From the NCBI GenBank assembly GCA_937919155.1, contig CALFPM010000003.1, positions 1-7,424 on the forward strand: a stretch of 7,424 nt of DNA, given 5' to 3'. Below the pieces are notes generated by a model, which saw only the letters and a list, made by a program, of their open reading frames with translations, had not been told where the DNA came from and searched no databases. This document shows, in pieces, positions 1 through 4,614 of this stretch (positions within the stretch are counted from its first letter, which is position 1; each line of letters starts with the position of its first letter). Position numbers and translations under genes: made by a program. This DNA is from an uncultured Clostridia bacterium (GTDB lineage: Bacteria > Bacillota > Clostridia > Oscillospirales > Acutalibacteraceae).

Positions 1-175
1 CTCCTGTGCCCGAAATGGTTAAAGTATATGTTGATGAGTCGTAAGTCCAAGTTGCATTATCACCACAAGTGCCTGAATATGTTGCAGCGCTTGCTGTGAT
101 ACTTGACATTGGGATAATTGAAATTATCATTAACGATGCCAAGACAACTGATAAAATTTTCTTTGATTTCTTCAT
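1..175 (-). CDS. N-terminus of a secreted BspA/LRR-type surface protein (partial, runs off the window)
   Basis: Only the first 58 codons are present. They encode a Sec signal peptide: a lysine-rich start (MKKSKK), a hydrophobic core at about residues 7-24 and a small-residue cleavage region (TASAA, about residues 28-32). Next come SGTCGDNATWTYD and LTISGTG, a motif that in clostridial exported proteins commonly precedes BspA-type leucine-rich repeats or other surface domains. I infer an exported, cell-surface or secreted protein; the functional domain lies outside the window. The ATG at 175 has no convincing Shine-Dalgarno (only GGTAG). It also sits one base after a promoter-like -10 box (177-182), so RNA from that promoter would begin inside the gene. 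An in-frame TTG at 205 also lacks a ribosome site. Start position is therefore uncertain, and the 5' end may depend on read-through from spoIIID copy A. Confidence 0.7.
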   Translation of the reverse strand, partial: MKKSKKILSVVLASLMIISIIPMSSITASAATYSGTCGDNATWTYDSSTYTLTISGTG

Positions 176-176
176 A

Positions 177-205
177 ATTCTACCATAGATTATTTCGAAA
201 TTCAA
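177..205 (-). promoter_or_regulatory. Promoter-like element TTGAAT-N17-TAGAAT downstream of spoIIID copy A
   Basis: A -35 box TTGAAT (205-200), a 17-nt spacer and an extended -10 (TGG followed by TAGAAT, 182-177) fit a housekeeping sigma-A promoter. It begins 8 nt after the spoIIID copy A stop. It aligns closely with the promoter placed identically after spoIIID copy B (3271-3299), so it is probably part of the duplicated block. The expected start point, near 170, would fall after the surface-protein ATG, so it may be a relic or may only work with a different translation start. Confidence 0.45.
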
Positions 206-213
206 CAAAAAAC

Positions 214-465
214 TCATATGTTATTTGAAAATTTTTGTTTGGTTGCCAGACCGCCTCTTATATGCCTTTCAGCCTTATTTATATTAAGAATTTCTCTGAC
301 TTCATTATAAAGTGCGGGATTGAGTTTTTTCAGCCTTTCGGAAACATCCATATGCACCGTACTTTTTGATACACCGAACTTTTTTGCCGCCGCACGGACA
401 GTTGTTTTGTTTTCAACAATATATTCCGCAAGCTCAACAGCTCTTTGCTCAACTATTCCTTTCAA
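214..465 (-). CDS. spoIIID: Sporulation transcriptional regulator SpoIIID (copy A)
   Basis: An 83-residue DNA-binding protein of the SpoIIID family. In Bacillus, SpoIIID is made in the mother cell under sigma-E and then activates or represses many mother-cell genes, including the route to sigma-K. Visible family features are the N-terminal helix with KGIVEQRA, a helix-turn-helix at about residues 23-42 (VRAAAKKFGV then SKSTVH) and the basic C-terminal RHIRGG-ATK motif at about 67-76. The length is slightly below the 93 residues of the B. subtilis protein, which has a longer tail. Translation starts at TTG (465-463), 7 nt after a strong GGAGG. No ATG lies in a suitable place, and copy B uses the same TTG-Lys-Gly start. 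A sigma-E-like promoter lies just upstream. The protein is identical to copy B at 65 of 83 positions by my hand alignment. The family call is firm; which copy is the functional orthologue cannot be told from the sequence. Confidence 0.93.
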   Translation of the reverse strand: MKGIVEQRAVELAEYIVENKTTVRAAAKKFGVSKSTVHMDVSERLKKLNPALYNEVREILNINKAERHIRGGLATKQKFSNNI

Positions 466-471
466 TATCAG

Positions 472-506
472 CCCTCCCTAATCAATAAATATTATGATTG
501 GGAGAG
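472..506 (-). promoter_or_regulatory. Hairpin that would hide the spoIIID copy A Shine-Dalgarno
   Basis: On the minus strand, CTCTCCC (506-500) can pair with the Shine-Dalgarno GGGAGGG (478-472) over 7 bp with one G-U. AATCA (499-495) can pair with TGATT (484-480), separated from the first helix by one bulged A (479). The left arm lies upstream of and within the promoter -10, so only RNA started further upstream could form this structure. Copy B has the same arrangement with a different stem. Structure seen by eye; function inferred. Confidence 0.45.
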
Positions 507-517
507 AAAAAATATGA
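489..517 (-). promoter_or_regulatory. Sigma-E-type sporulation promoter of spoIIID copy A
   Basis: TCATATT (517-511), a 14-nt spacer (510-497) and CATAATAT (496-489) match the known sigma-E pattern (-35 KMATATT, 14-15 nt, -10 CATACAHT) well. The expected start near 482 leaves a leader of about 17 nt before TTG 465. The -35 box is built from the last bases of the sdaAA terminator stem and its U-tract, so the two signals physically overlap. Confidence 0.6.
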
Positions 518-540
518 CCCGCTCTTCCGAGTGGGTCATA
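507..540 (-). terminator. Rho-independent terminator of the sdaAB-sdaAA operon
   Basis: A 12-bp stem (arms 540-529 and 524-513, one G-U pair) is closed by a GGAA tetraloop and followed on the minus strand by six T (512-507). It starts 9 bases after the sdaAA stop codon and separates the operon from spoIIID copy A. Confidence 0.88.
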
Positions 541-548
541 AGAGATTT

Positions 549-1430
549 TTATTTGCATCCGCCGAAAATTCTGCATTTATATTCGCATCCCGTCGGAGTT
601 GCGGCGCAGCCGCCGAGTGCAGTTTCACGAAGTTCTGCAGGAAGACCTTTGCCGACTCTGTACATTGCATCGGACATTTCTCCGAAGGGAACTGCGGATT
701 TTATGCCTGCAAGAGCCATTTCTGCACTTGTGAGCGCATTGGAAGCACCCGAAGCGTTTCTGCTCTGGCAAGGCATTTCAACAAGCCCTGCAATTGGGTC
801 GCAAACCAGACCGAGCATATTGCTTATTGTTATTGACGCCGCATCAAGGCATTGTTCGGGAGTGCCGCCCATCATTTCCGTTGCCGCAGCAGCAGCCATT
901 GCCGCCGCCGAACCGATTTCTGCCTGACATCCTGCCTCAGCTCCGGAAACAGACGCGTTTTTCATCAGCAAACATCCCACCGCACCTGCCGTAAAAAGAC
1001 CTTTAAGCAATGTTTCATCATCAAGGTCAAATTCCTCCTGCAAAGCAAAAAGAACGGCAGGAAGAACGCCTGCAGAGCCCGCTGTGGGTGCAGCAACAAT
1101 AACACCCATTGAAGCATTGACTTCAAGCACAGCCTGAGAATAAATCAGCGCCTTTGTCAGCACATTGCCGCAGATCGATTTGCCCTCAAGTCTTCTTTTT
1201 TCAAGCTTATTTGCCTCGCCGCCTATCATTCCGCCGATTGATGGAACAACCTCAGTCAGTGGCTTATGGGCAGAATTTCTCATTATCTCCAGAGATTTTC
1301 GCATTTTCGCGTCAACCTCGTCTGCATCCGATTCTCCATATATAATTTCACGCAGACGCATTATTTCAGAAATCGGTTTATTTTCTTTTTTGCATATTTC
1401 AAGCAATTCTTCTGCTGTTTTAAAATCCAT
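549..1430 (-). CDS. sdaAA: L-serine ammonia-lyase (dehydratase), iron-sulfur-dependent, alpha subunit
   Basis: This is the catalytic subunit of the cytosolic enzyme that converts L-serine to pyruvate and ammonia, using a [4Fe-4S] cluster as Lewis acid. The 293 residues contain the family motifs AAPTAGSAGV, SGAEAGCQAEIGSA, GLVCDPIAG, MPCQSRNASGASNA and AATPTG. C168, C210 and C221 match the three cluster cysteines of the family: their spacings of 42 and 11 equal those of the Legionella enzyme. The last 19 residues hold four cysteines (C275, C282, C286, C292), including the penultimate residue, which is more than in the Bacillus subunit. I chose ATG 1430 because AAGGTG lies at proper spacing upstream; an in-frame GTG at 1439 overlaps that ribosome site and is less likely. 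It lies 10 nt after sdaAB in the same operon and ends at a strong terminator. Confidence 0.95.
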   Translation of the reverse strand: MDFKTAEELLEICKKENKPISEIMRLREIIYGESDADEVDAKMRKSLEIMRNSAHKPLTEVVPSIGGMIGGEANKLEKRRLEGKSICGNVLTKALIYSQAVLEVNASMGVIVAAPTAGSAGVLPAVLFALQEEFDLDDETLLKGLFTAGAVGCLLMKNASVSGAEAGCQAEIGSAAAMAAAAATEMMGGTPEQCLDAASITISNMLGLVCDPIAGLVEMPCQSRNASGASNALTSAEMALAGIKSAVPFGEMSDAMYRVGKGLPAELRETALGGCAATPTGCEYKCRIFGGCK

Positions 1431-1440
1431 TGTATTCACC

Positions 1441-2109
1441 TTATCTTCTGATCAGCATTGTATCCTTAACAAAAGGATTCTTTTCGATTGCATCAACTGT
1501 TTCCTGCGTTATTTCTTCATCTGATTCAATAATCATATATGCAACGCCGCCTTTGTTTTCGCGATAAACGCGCAGATACGCAATGTTCACGTGGCACTTG
1601 CTGAGAATGGTTGTTACATTTGCAATAACGCCCGGATGGTCTTTATGAACAACAATAAGTGAATGATATTCACCCGTAAACATCACTTTAACGCCGTCAA
1701 TTCTTGTGAGACGCACTTTACCGCCGCCTATTGATTCACCTCTGACAGTCAGTTTTCTGCCCTCAACATCCTCAATTTCCATATCTACAGTGTTGGGATG
1801 GACATCGGTTTCAACCGTATTAGCAGTAAAAGAAAACTCAATACCCTCTTTGCGTGCAATTTCAAACGAATCACGGATACGCACGTCATCGGTTTCAAAT
1901 CCCATCATTCCGCCGAGCAAAGCTCTGTCTGTGCCGTGCCCCTGATAAGTGCGGGCAAAAGAGCCGTAAAGGGTGAAATGAACACTTTTAATTTTAGGGT
2001 GCATCATACGCCATGCAAGTCTTGCAATTGATGCTGCACCTGCTGTATGTGAACTTGAGGGGCCAACCATATTTGGGCCTATTACTTCAAAAACACTGAT
2101 AAATGCCAT
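1441..2109 (-). CDS. sdaAB: L-serine ammonia-lyase (dehydratase), iron-sulfur-dependent, beta subunit
   Basis: This is the partner subunit of the two-chain L-serine dehydratase. Of 222 residues, the N-terminal domain carries the hallmark GPNMVGPSSSHTAG (residues 11-24), which contributes to the active site in this family. A C-terminal ACT domain (about 148-222, beginning LIVVHKDHPGVIANV) is typical of the Bacillus/Clostridium beta subunit and is a regulatory or serine-binding fold in related enzymes. The start is ATG 2109, 6 nt after AGGAG, and the protein then begins MAFISVFEVIGP as in relatives. A longer frame from 2160 would add 17 residues, but that region contains the -10 box and leader. 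It is first in the operon, is followed after 10 nt by sdaAA, and is transcribed from a near-consensus sigma-A promoter. Confidence 0.95.
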   Translation of the reverse strand: MAFISVFEVIGPNMVGPSSSHTAGAASIARLAWRMMHPKIKSVHFTLYGSFARTYQGHGTDRALLGGMMGFETDDVRIRDSFEIARKEGIEFSFTANTVETDVHPNTVDMEIEDVEGRKLTVRGESIGGGKVRLTRIDGVKVMFTGEYHSLIVVHKDHPGVIANVTTILSKCHVNIAYLRVYRENKGGVAYMIIESDEEITQETVDAIEKNPFVKDTMLIRR

Positions 2110-2139
2110 AACTTTCTCCTTATGGATTGATATAAATAT

Positions 2140-2168
2140 ATTATATTTTATAAAACTCACAAAGTCAA
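2140..2168 (-). promoter_or_regulatory. Sigma-A promoter of sdaAB-sdaAA
   Basis: TTGACT (2168-2163), a 17-nt spacer and a perfect TATAAT (2145-2140) give a strong housekeeping promoter. The expected start is near 2133, about 24 nt before the sdaAB start codon, leaving a short leader with AAGGAG and no room for a riboswitch. Confidence 0.85.
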
Positions 2169-2179
2169 CCGAAAGTGAA

Positions 2180-2208
2180 TATAATGCTTAAAGACGAATG
2201 GAGGTGAT
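2180..2208 (+). promoter_or_regulatory. Candidate -10 box and strong ribosome site of the amidase gene
   Basis: TATAAT (2180-2185) is a perfect -10 hexamer, but no good -35 lies 16-19 nt upstream (TCACAA at 2157-2162), so an activator or another sigma factor may be needed. GGAGGTGAT (2200-2208) is a near-perfect Shine-Dalgarno, placed 3 nt before ATG 2212. The upstream part of this promoter would overlap the sdaAB promoter on the other strand. Confidence 0.4.
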
Positions 2209-2211
2209 TAA

Positions 2212-2952
2212 ATGCCAAGCGTATATCTCAGTCCGTCAACACAGGAATTCAACCGCACACTTTCGGGCAGATCGGAGGAATACTACGCAAACCTTATTGC
2301 TAACGCAATGATACCCTACCTTGAAGCAAGCGGAATTGAATACGGAAGAAACACAAGACAGATGAATGCCCTTTCATCGGCGCAGCAGGCAAACAATGGC
2401 AATTACGATTTTTTCCTTGCAATCCACTCCAATGCCTCCGGTGAGCAAAATCCAGGCAGCAGCAGAGGTGCTGAAATCTATTATTATCCCAACAGCATAA
2501 ACGGCAGAAGGGCAGCGAATATTTTTGCCAATAATTACAGGCAGATTTATCCCCTGCCCGATATGATAAGAATTATCCCGCTCGCAACGCTGATTGAACT
2601 AAACAAAACAAATATGCCCGCAATACTTTTAGAAGTTGCTTATCACGATAACTTTGCCGATTTCTACTGGATGACAAACAACATTAACGCAATAGGGCGA
2701 AATCTTGCACTCTCCGTTGCAGATTATTTCGGCGTACCGTTTGTTGAGCCGGGAAGATTTGCACGGGGCACGGTTAACATCAGCTCGGGAAGGCTGAATG
2801 TAAGAAGCGGCCCAAGCATAAATTCGGATGTAATAGGCACACTTAACAACGGCAGCACAGTATATATCACCGAATTTGAAAACGGCTGGCTGAAAATCCG
2901 ATATAAAAACGGCAACGGCTATGTAAACTCAAGGTTTGTCAAAGCAGAATAG
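2212..2952 (+). CDS. N-acetylmuramoyl-L-alanine amidase-like protein (Amidase_3 fold) with C-terminal SH3b domain
   Basis: The 246-residue protein would cut the amide bond between N-acetylmuramic acid and the peptide stem of peptidoglycan. Residues 1-174 follow the zinc-amidase order: beta strand VYLSPSTQE, the helix containing E22/E23 (zinc-binding Glu region), LAIHSNAS with H72, GAEIYYYP, and PAILLE with the likely catalytic E141. The usual DPGHGG, whose His is the first zinc ligand, is replaced by SPSTQEFN, so one ligand is missing. My recollection is that other clostridial relatives share this SPSTQE variant. Residues 184-246 form a bacterial SH3 domain (LNVRSGPS, GWLKIRY, GYVNSRFV), which typically binds cell-wall peptide. 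There is no signal peptide: like Bacillus CwlC, it may act on mother-cell lysis or need another route out. It lies directly upstream of spoIIID copy B, consistent with a sporulation role (inference). Confidence 0.88.
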   Translation: MPSVYLSPSTQEFNRTLSGRSEEYYANLIANAMIPYLEASGIEYGRNTRQMNALSSAQQANNGNYDFFLAIHSNASGEQNPGSSRGAEIYYYPNSINGRRAANIFANNYRQIYPLPDMIRIIPLATLIELNKTNMPAILLEVAYHDNFADFYWMTNNINAIGRNLALSVADYFGVPFVEPGRFARGTVNISSGRLNVRSGPSINSDVIGTLNNGSTVYITEFENGWLKIRYKNGNGYVNSRFVKAE

Positions 2953-2981
2953 TAATAATCCTCCCGTTCGAGTCATAACAT
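2953..2981 (+). promoter_or_regulatory. Sigma-E-type sporulation promoter of spoIIID copy B
   Basis: TAATAAT (2953-2959), a 14-nt spacer (2960-2973) and CATAACAT (2974-2981) fit the sigma-E pattern. The core CATAA-ATTTA-TGAT segment aligns with the promoter of copy A. The expected start near 2988 is after the in-frame ATG at 2985, which supports TTG 3012 as the true start codon. Confidence 0.55.
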
Positions 2982-3003
2982 TTAATGATATACAAACGGG
3001 AGG
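2960..3003 (+). promoter_or_regulatory. Inverted repeat that would hide the spoIIID copy B Shine-Dalgarno
   Basis: CCTCCCGTT (2960-2968) and AACGGGAGG (2995-3003) are perfectly complementary over 9 bp with a 26-nt loop. The right arm contains the whole Shine-Dalgarno GGGAGG (2998-3003). The left arm lies in the promoter spacer, so it is present only in RNA reading through from the amidase gene, not in RNA begun at about 2988. It could alternatively act as a weak attenuator of amidase transcription; the following U content is poor. Confidence 0.5.
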
Positions 3004-3011
3004 TCTTGATT

Positions 3012-3263
3012 TTGAAGGGAATTGTTGAGCAAAGAGCAATTGAACTTGCAGAATACATTATCGAAAACAACGCTACCGTCAGGTCGGCAGCAAAGAAATT
3101 CGGAATATCCAAAAGTACCGTGCATATTGATGTTTCCCAGCGCCTCAAAAAACTGAATCCTTCTCTCTATAACGATGTCAGAAAAGTATTAGAAACAAAT
3201 AAGGCCGAAAGGCACATCAGAGGCGGAATGGCAACAAAGCAAAAGTTTTTGAGTAATATGTAA
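3012..3263 (+). CDS. spoIIID: Sporulation transcriptional regulator SpoIIID (copy B)
   Basis: A second 83-residue SpoIIID-family regulator with the helix-turn-helix at about residues 23-42 (VRSAAKKFGI then SKSTVH) and the C-terminal RHIRGG-ATK motif. The start is TTG 3012, 8 nt after GGGAGG (2998-3003). This gives exactly the same N-terminus (MKGIVEQRA) and length as copy A. The longer frame from ATG 2985 would place the ribosome site inside the coding region and start upstream of the predicted transcript. The 18 differences from copy A are mostly conservative and spread along the chain, including positions 25, 32 and 39 in or next to the recognition region. The gene lies 59 nt after the amidase stop and is followed 7 nt after its stop by the promoter of the dehydrogenase gene. 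Confidence 0.93.
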   Translation: MKGIVEQRAIELAEYIIENNATVRSAAKKFGISKSTVHIDVSQRLKKLNPSLYNDVRKVLETNKAERHIRGGMATKQKFLSNM

Positions 3264-3270
3264 TTTATTG

Positions 3271-3299
3271 TTGAATTAAGAAATAATATGTGATAAAAT
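3271..3299 (+). promoter_or_regulatory. Sigma-A promoter of the inositol dehydrogenase-like gene
   Basis: TTGAAT (3271-3276), a 17-nt spacer and TAAAAT (3294-3299) preceded by TGA (extended -10) form a good housekeeping promoter. The leader from about 3306 to 3351 contains a small GC-rich hairpin (AGGGG 3312-3316 with CCCCT 3322-3326) and the Shine-Dalgarno AAAGGA (3338-3343). Confidence 0.75.
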
Positions 3300-3351
3300 T
3301 ATTAAGAATTCAGGGGTTATGCCCCTAAGTCATACAGAAAGGACCGTTAAT

Positions 3352-4365
3352 ATGAAGCAGCTTAAAATCGGCATTATCGGTGCCGGCAGAATCGGCTCAC
3401 TTCACGCAAAGTCAATTACATATAATGTTCCTACCGCAACAGTTGTAGGCATTACTGATGTATTTATGGCAAATGCAGAAAAAGTTGCTGCCGAACTCAA
3501 CATTCCCAAGATTTATAACGATTATAAGGAGATGCTTGCTGACCCCGAGGTTGAGGCAGTTCTTGTCTGTTCATCAACAGATACCCATGCAGACATTGCA
3601 ATTGAAGCGGCTGAAGCAGGTAAACACATCTTCTGCGAAAAACCCGTTGACCTTACACCTGAAAAGGTTAATGCTGTTATTGATGCAGTTGCAAAAGCAG
3701 GCGTTAAACTTCAGGTTGGTTTCAACCGCCGCTTTGACCATAACTTTGCAAATGTGAGAGCAATGGTTAATGACGGCAAAATCGGAGATGTTCACATCGT
3801 TAAAATCACATCAAGAGACCCTGCTCCCCCTCCGGCAGAATATTCTGCAGTCAGTGGCGGTATGTTCCTTGATATGACAATTCACGATTTTGATATGGCA
3901 CGTTTCCTTGCAGGCAGCGAAGTAACAGAAGTTTATGCAAACGCTACATGCCTTGTTGACCCTGCAATCGGTGAAGCAGGCGATGTTGACACTGCAGTAA
4001 TCAGCCTCAAGTTTGCAAACGGCGCAGTGGGTGTTATTGATAACAGCAGACGCGCGGCTTACGGTTACGACCAGAGAATCGAAGTATTCGGAAGCAAGGG
4101 CGCTGCAGTTGCTTCAAACGACACACCCACAAATGTTGTATTTATGGGCGAAGACGGAGTTGTTGCTGATAAACCTCTCTACTTCTTCCTTGAAAGATAT
4201 ATGCAGTCCTTCAGAGATGAAATGCTTCAGTTTGTTGAGGCTGTTATTGAAGATAAGGCTACTCCCACAACAGGCGAAGATGGACTCAACTCAATCCTCG
4301 TTGCTCTTGCGGCAAAGAAATCAGTTGCCGAGGGCAGACCTGTTCTTCTTTCCGAAATGGCATAA
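3352..4365 (+). CDS. iolG: Inositol 2-dehydrogenase-like oxidoreductase (Gfo/Idh/MocA family)
   Basis: A 337-residue cytosolic NAD-dependent oxidoreductase. The IolG family oxidises myo-inositol to 2-keto-myo-inositol, the first step of inositol breakdown, and some members act on other inositols or sugars. The Rossmann motif GAGRIG is at 10-15 and the family EKP is at 96-98. The catalytic set K97, D174 and H178 is present (LDMTIHDFD), matching the Lys-Asp-His arrangement of the Bacillus enzyme. GFNRRFD (123-129), HDFDMARFL and RRAAYGYDQRIEVFGSKG are typical of the inositol dehydrogenase branch. ATG 3352 was chosen for its Shine-Dalgarno AAAGGA, 8 nt upstream; a longer frame from 3319 lacks one. 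It has its own promoter and terminator, and no other iol gene is in the window, so the exact substrate is uncertain. Confidence 0.88.
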   Translation: MKQLKIGIIGAGRIGSLHAKSITYNVPTATVVGITDVFMANAEKVAAELNIPKIYNDYKEMLADPEVEAVLVCSSTDTHADIAIEAAEAGKHIFCEKPVDLTPEKVNAVIDAVAKAGVKLQVGFNRRFDHNFANVRAMVNDGKIGDVHIVKITSRDPAPPPAEYSAVSGGMFLDMTIHDFDMARFLAGSEVTEVYANATCLVDPAIGEAGDVDTAVISLKFANGAVGVIDNSRRAAYGYDQRIEVFGSKGAAVASNDTPTNVVFMGEDGVVADKPLYFFLERYMQSFRDEMLQFVEAVIEDKATPTTGEDGLNSILVALAAKKSVAEGRPVLLSEMA

Positions 4366-4439
4366 AAAAGTTCGGCTGTCTTACAATTGTAAGGCAGCCG
4401 ATTAAATTTACAAAAAAGGACAATTTCAAACGCCCTAAC
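4364..4439 (-). ncRNA. Candidate small RNA of about 75 nt convergent with the dehydrogenase gene
   Basis: A consensus promoter (4446-4475, minus) would start RNA near 4439. The next signal is the strong hairpin with six U at 4401-4364. No reading frame or ribosome site of note lies between, so the product would be a short RNA with a single-stranded 5' part and a terminator hairpin. Its 3' end overlaps only the iolG stop codon. I recognise no known RNA family. Inferred only from promoter and terminator spacing. Confidence 0.3.
4372..4401. terminator. Bidirectional terminator after the inositol dehydrogenase-like gene
   Basis: A 13-bp stem (4372-4384 with 4389-4401, one G-U pair) with an AATT loop begins 6 bases after the iolG stop. 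On the plus strand the following tract is weak (ATTAAATTT). On the minus strand it is followed after 2 bases by six T (4369-4364), so it also serves transcription arriving from the promoter at 4446-4475. Confidence 0.8.
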
Positions 4440-4445
4440 ATATAA

Positions 4446-4475
4446 ATTATATTACACAGTCAACAACCCGGTCAA
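4446..4475 (-). promoter_or_regulatory. Consensus sigma-A promoter pointing toward the dehydrogenase 3' end
   Basis: TTGACC (4475-4470), an 18-nt spacer and a perfect TATAAT (4451-4446) on the minus strand. No gene on this strand follows before the terminator at 4372-4401, which makes the candidate small RNA its only obvious product. Confidence 0.55.
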
Positions 4476-4561
4476 TATGTTTTTCATAATTTCTTCTTAT
4501 GTAAACTAAACTTCTCCCCTTTCAACAAATCATAACCTTAAATTTTGTGTAACATCCCGCC

Positions 4562-4590
4562 TTGAAAATCATTAAAAATCATGCTATATT
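4562..4590 (+). promoter_or_regulatory. Sigma-A promoter of a short transcription unit
   Basis: TTGAAA (4562-4567), a 17-nt spacer and TATATT (4585-4590). The expected start is near 4597, just ahead of a ribosome-site-like GGAAAGGGTGAT. This promoter and the one at 4446-4475 diverge. Confidence 0.6.
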
Positions 4591-4614
4591 ATAGTCAAGG
4601 AAAGGGTGATACCG

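Larger units (their letters stand above)
160..517 (-). repeat. Left arm of a diverged inverted duplication (spoIIID copy A block)
   Basis: The block comprises the sigma-E-like promoter, the spoIIID gene and about 45 nt downstream with the promoter-like TTGAAT-N17-TAGAAT element. It aligns, on the opposite strand, with 2953-3316. Similarity outside the gene is highest around the -10 box, the Shine-Dalgarno and the downstream promoter. Confidence 0.55.
2953..3316 (+). repeat. Right arm of a diverged inverted duplication (spoIIID copy B block)
   Basis: Counterpart of 160-517 in opposite orientation. The downstream matching segment is TTGTTGAATT, then GAAATAAT, then AATTAT and AAGAA, with few differences. 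The arms enclose the sda operon and the amidase gene. By hand count roughly three quarters of gene positions match, too diverged for frequent recombination. Confidence 0.55.

Noticed and set aside
445..927. Plus-strand open frames over the sda genes (also 498-836, 1165-1524 and others)
   Set aside because: They are shadows of the well-supported sdaAA/sdaAB reading frames, without ribosome sites or recognisable domains.
2110..2160. N-terminal extension of sdaAB from 2160
   Set aside because: It would contain the -10 box and the AAGGAG of the gene; the family starts at MAFISVFEVIGP-like sequence.
2985..3011. N-terminal extension of spoIIID copy B from ATG 2985
   Set aside because: The Shine-Dalgarno GGGAGG lies inside it, the predicted transcript begins after it, and copy A has no matching extension.
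175..3012. Invertible DNA segment bounded by the two spoIIID arms
   Set aside because: The arms are too diverged for site-specific or frequent homologous inversion, and no recombinase gene is present in the window.
3319..3351. N-terminal extension of the inositol dehydrogenase-like gene
   Set aside because: No ribosome site before 3319; AAAGGA is correctly spaced before ATG 3352 and the Rossmann fold begins at once after it.
4416..4425. AAGGACAATT, a match to the degenerate SpoIIID binding pattern near the candidate minus-strand RNA start
   Set aside because: The pattern is so loose that several matches are expected by chance in a window of this size; no second site or spacing supports it.
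4455..4490. Minus-strand 11-codon frame MKNILTGLLTV, resembling a tiny hydrophobic peptide
   Set aside because: It has only a weak ribosome site, no promoter of its own upstream, and it overlaps the promoter at 4446-4475.
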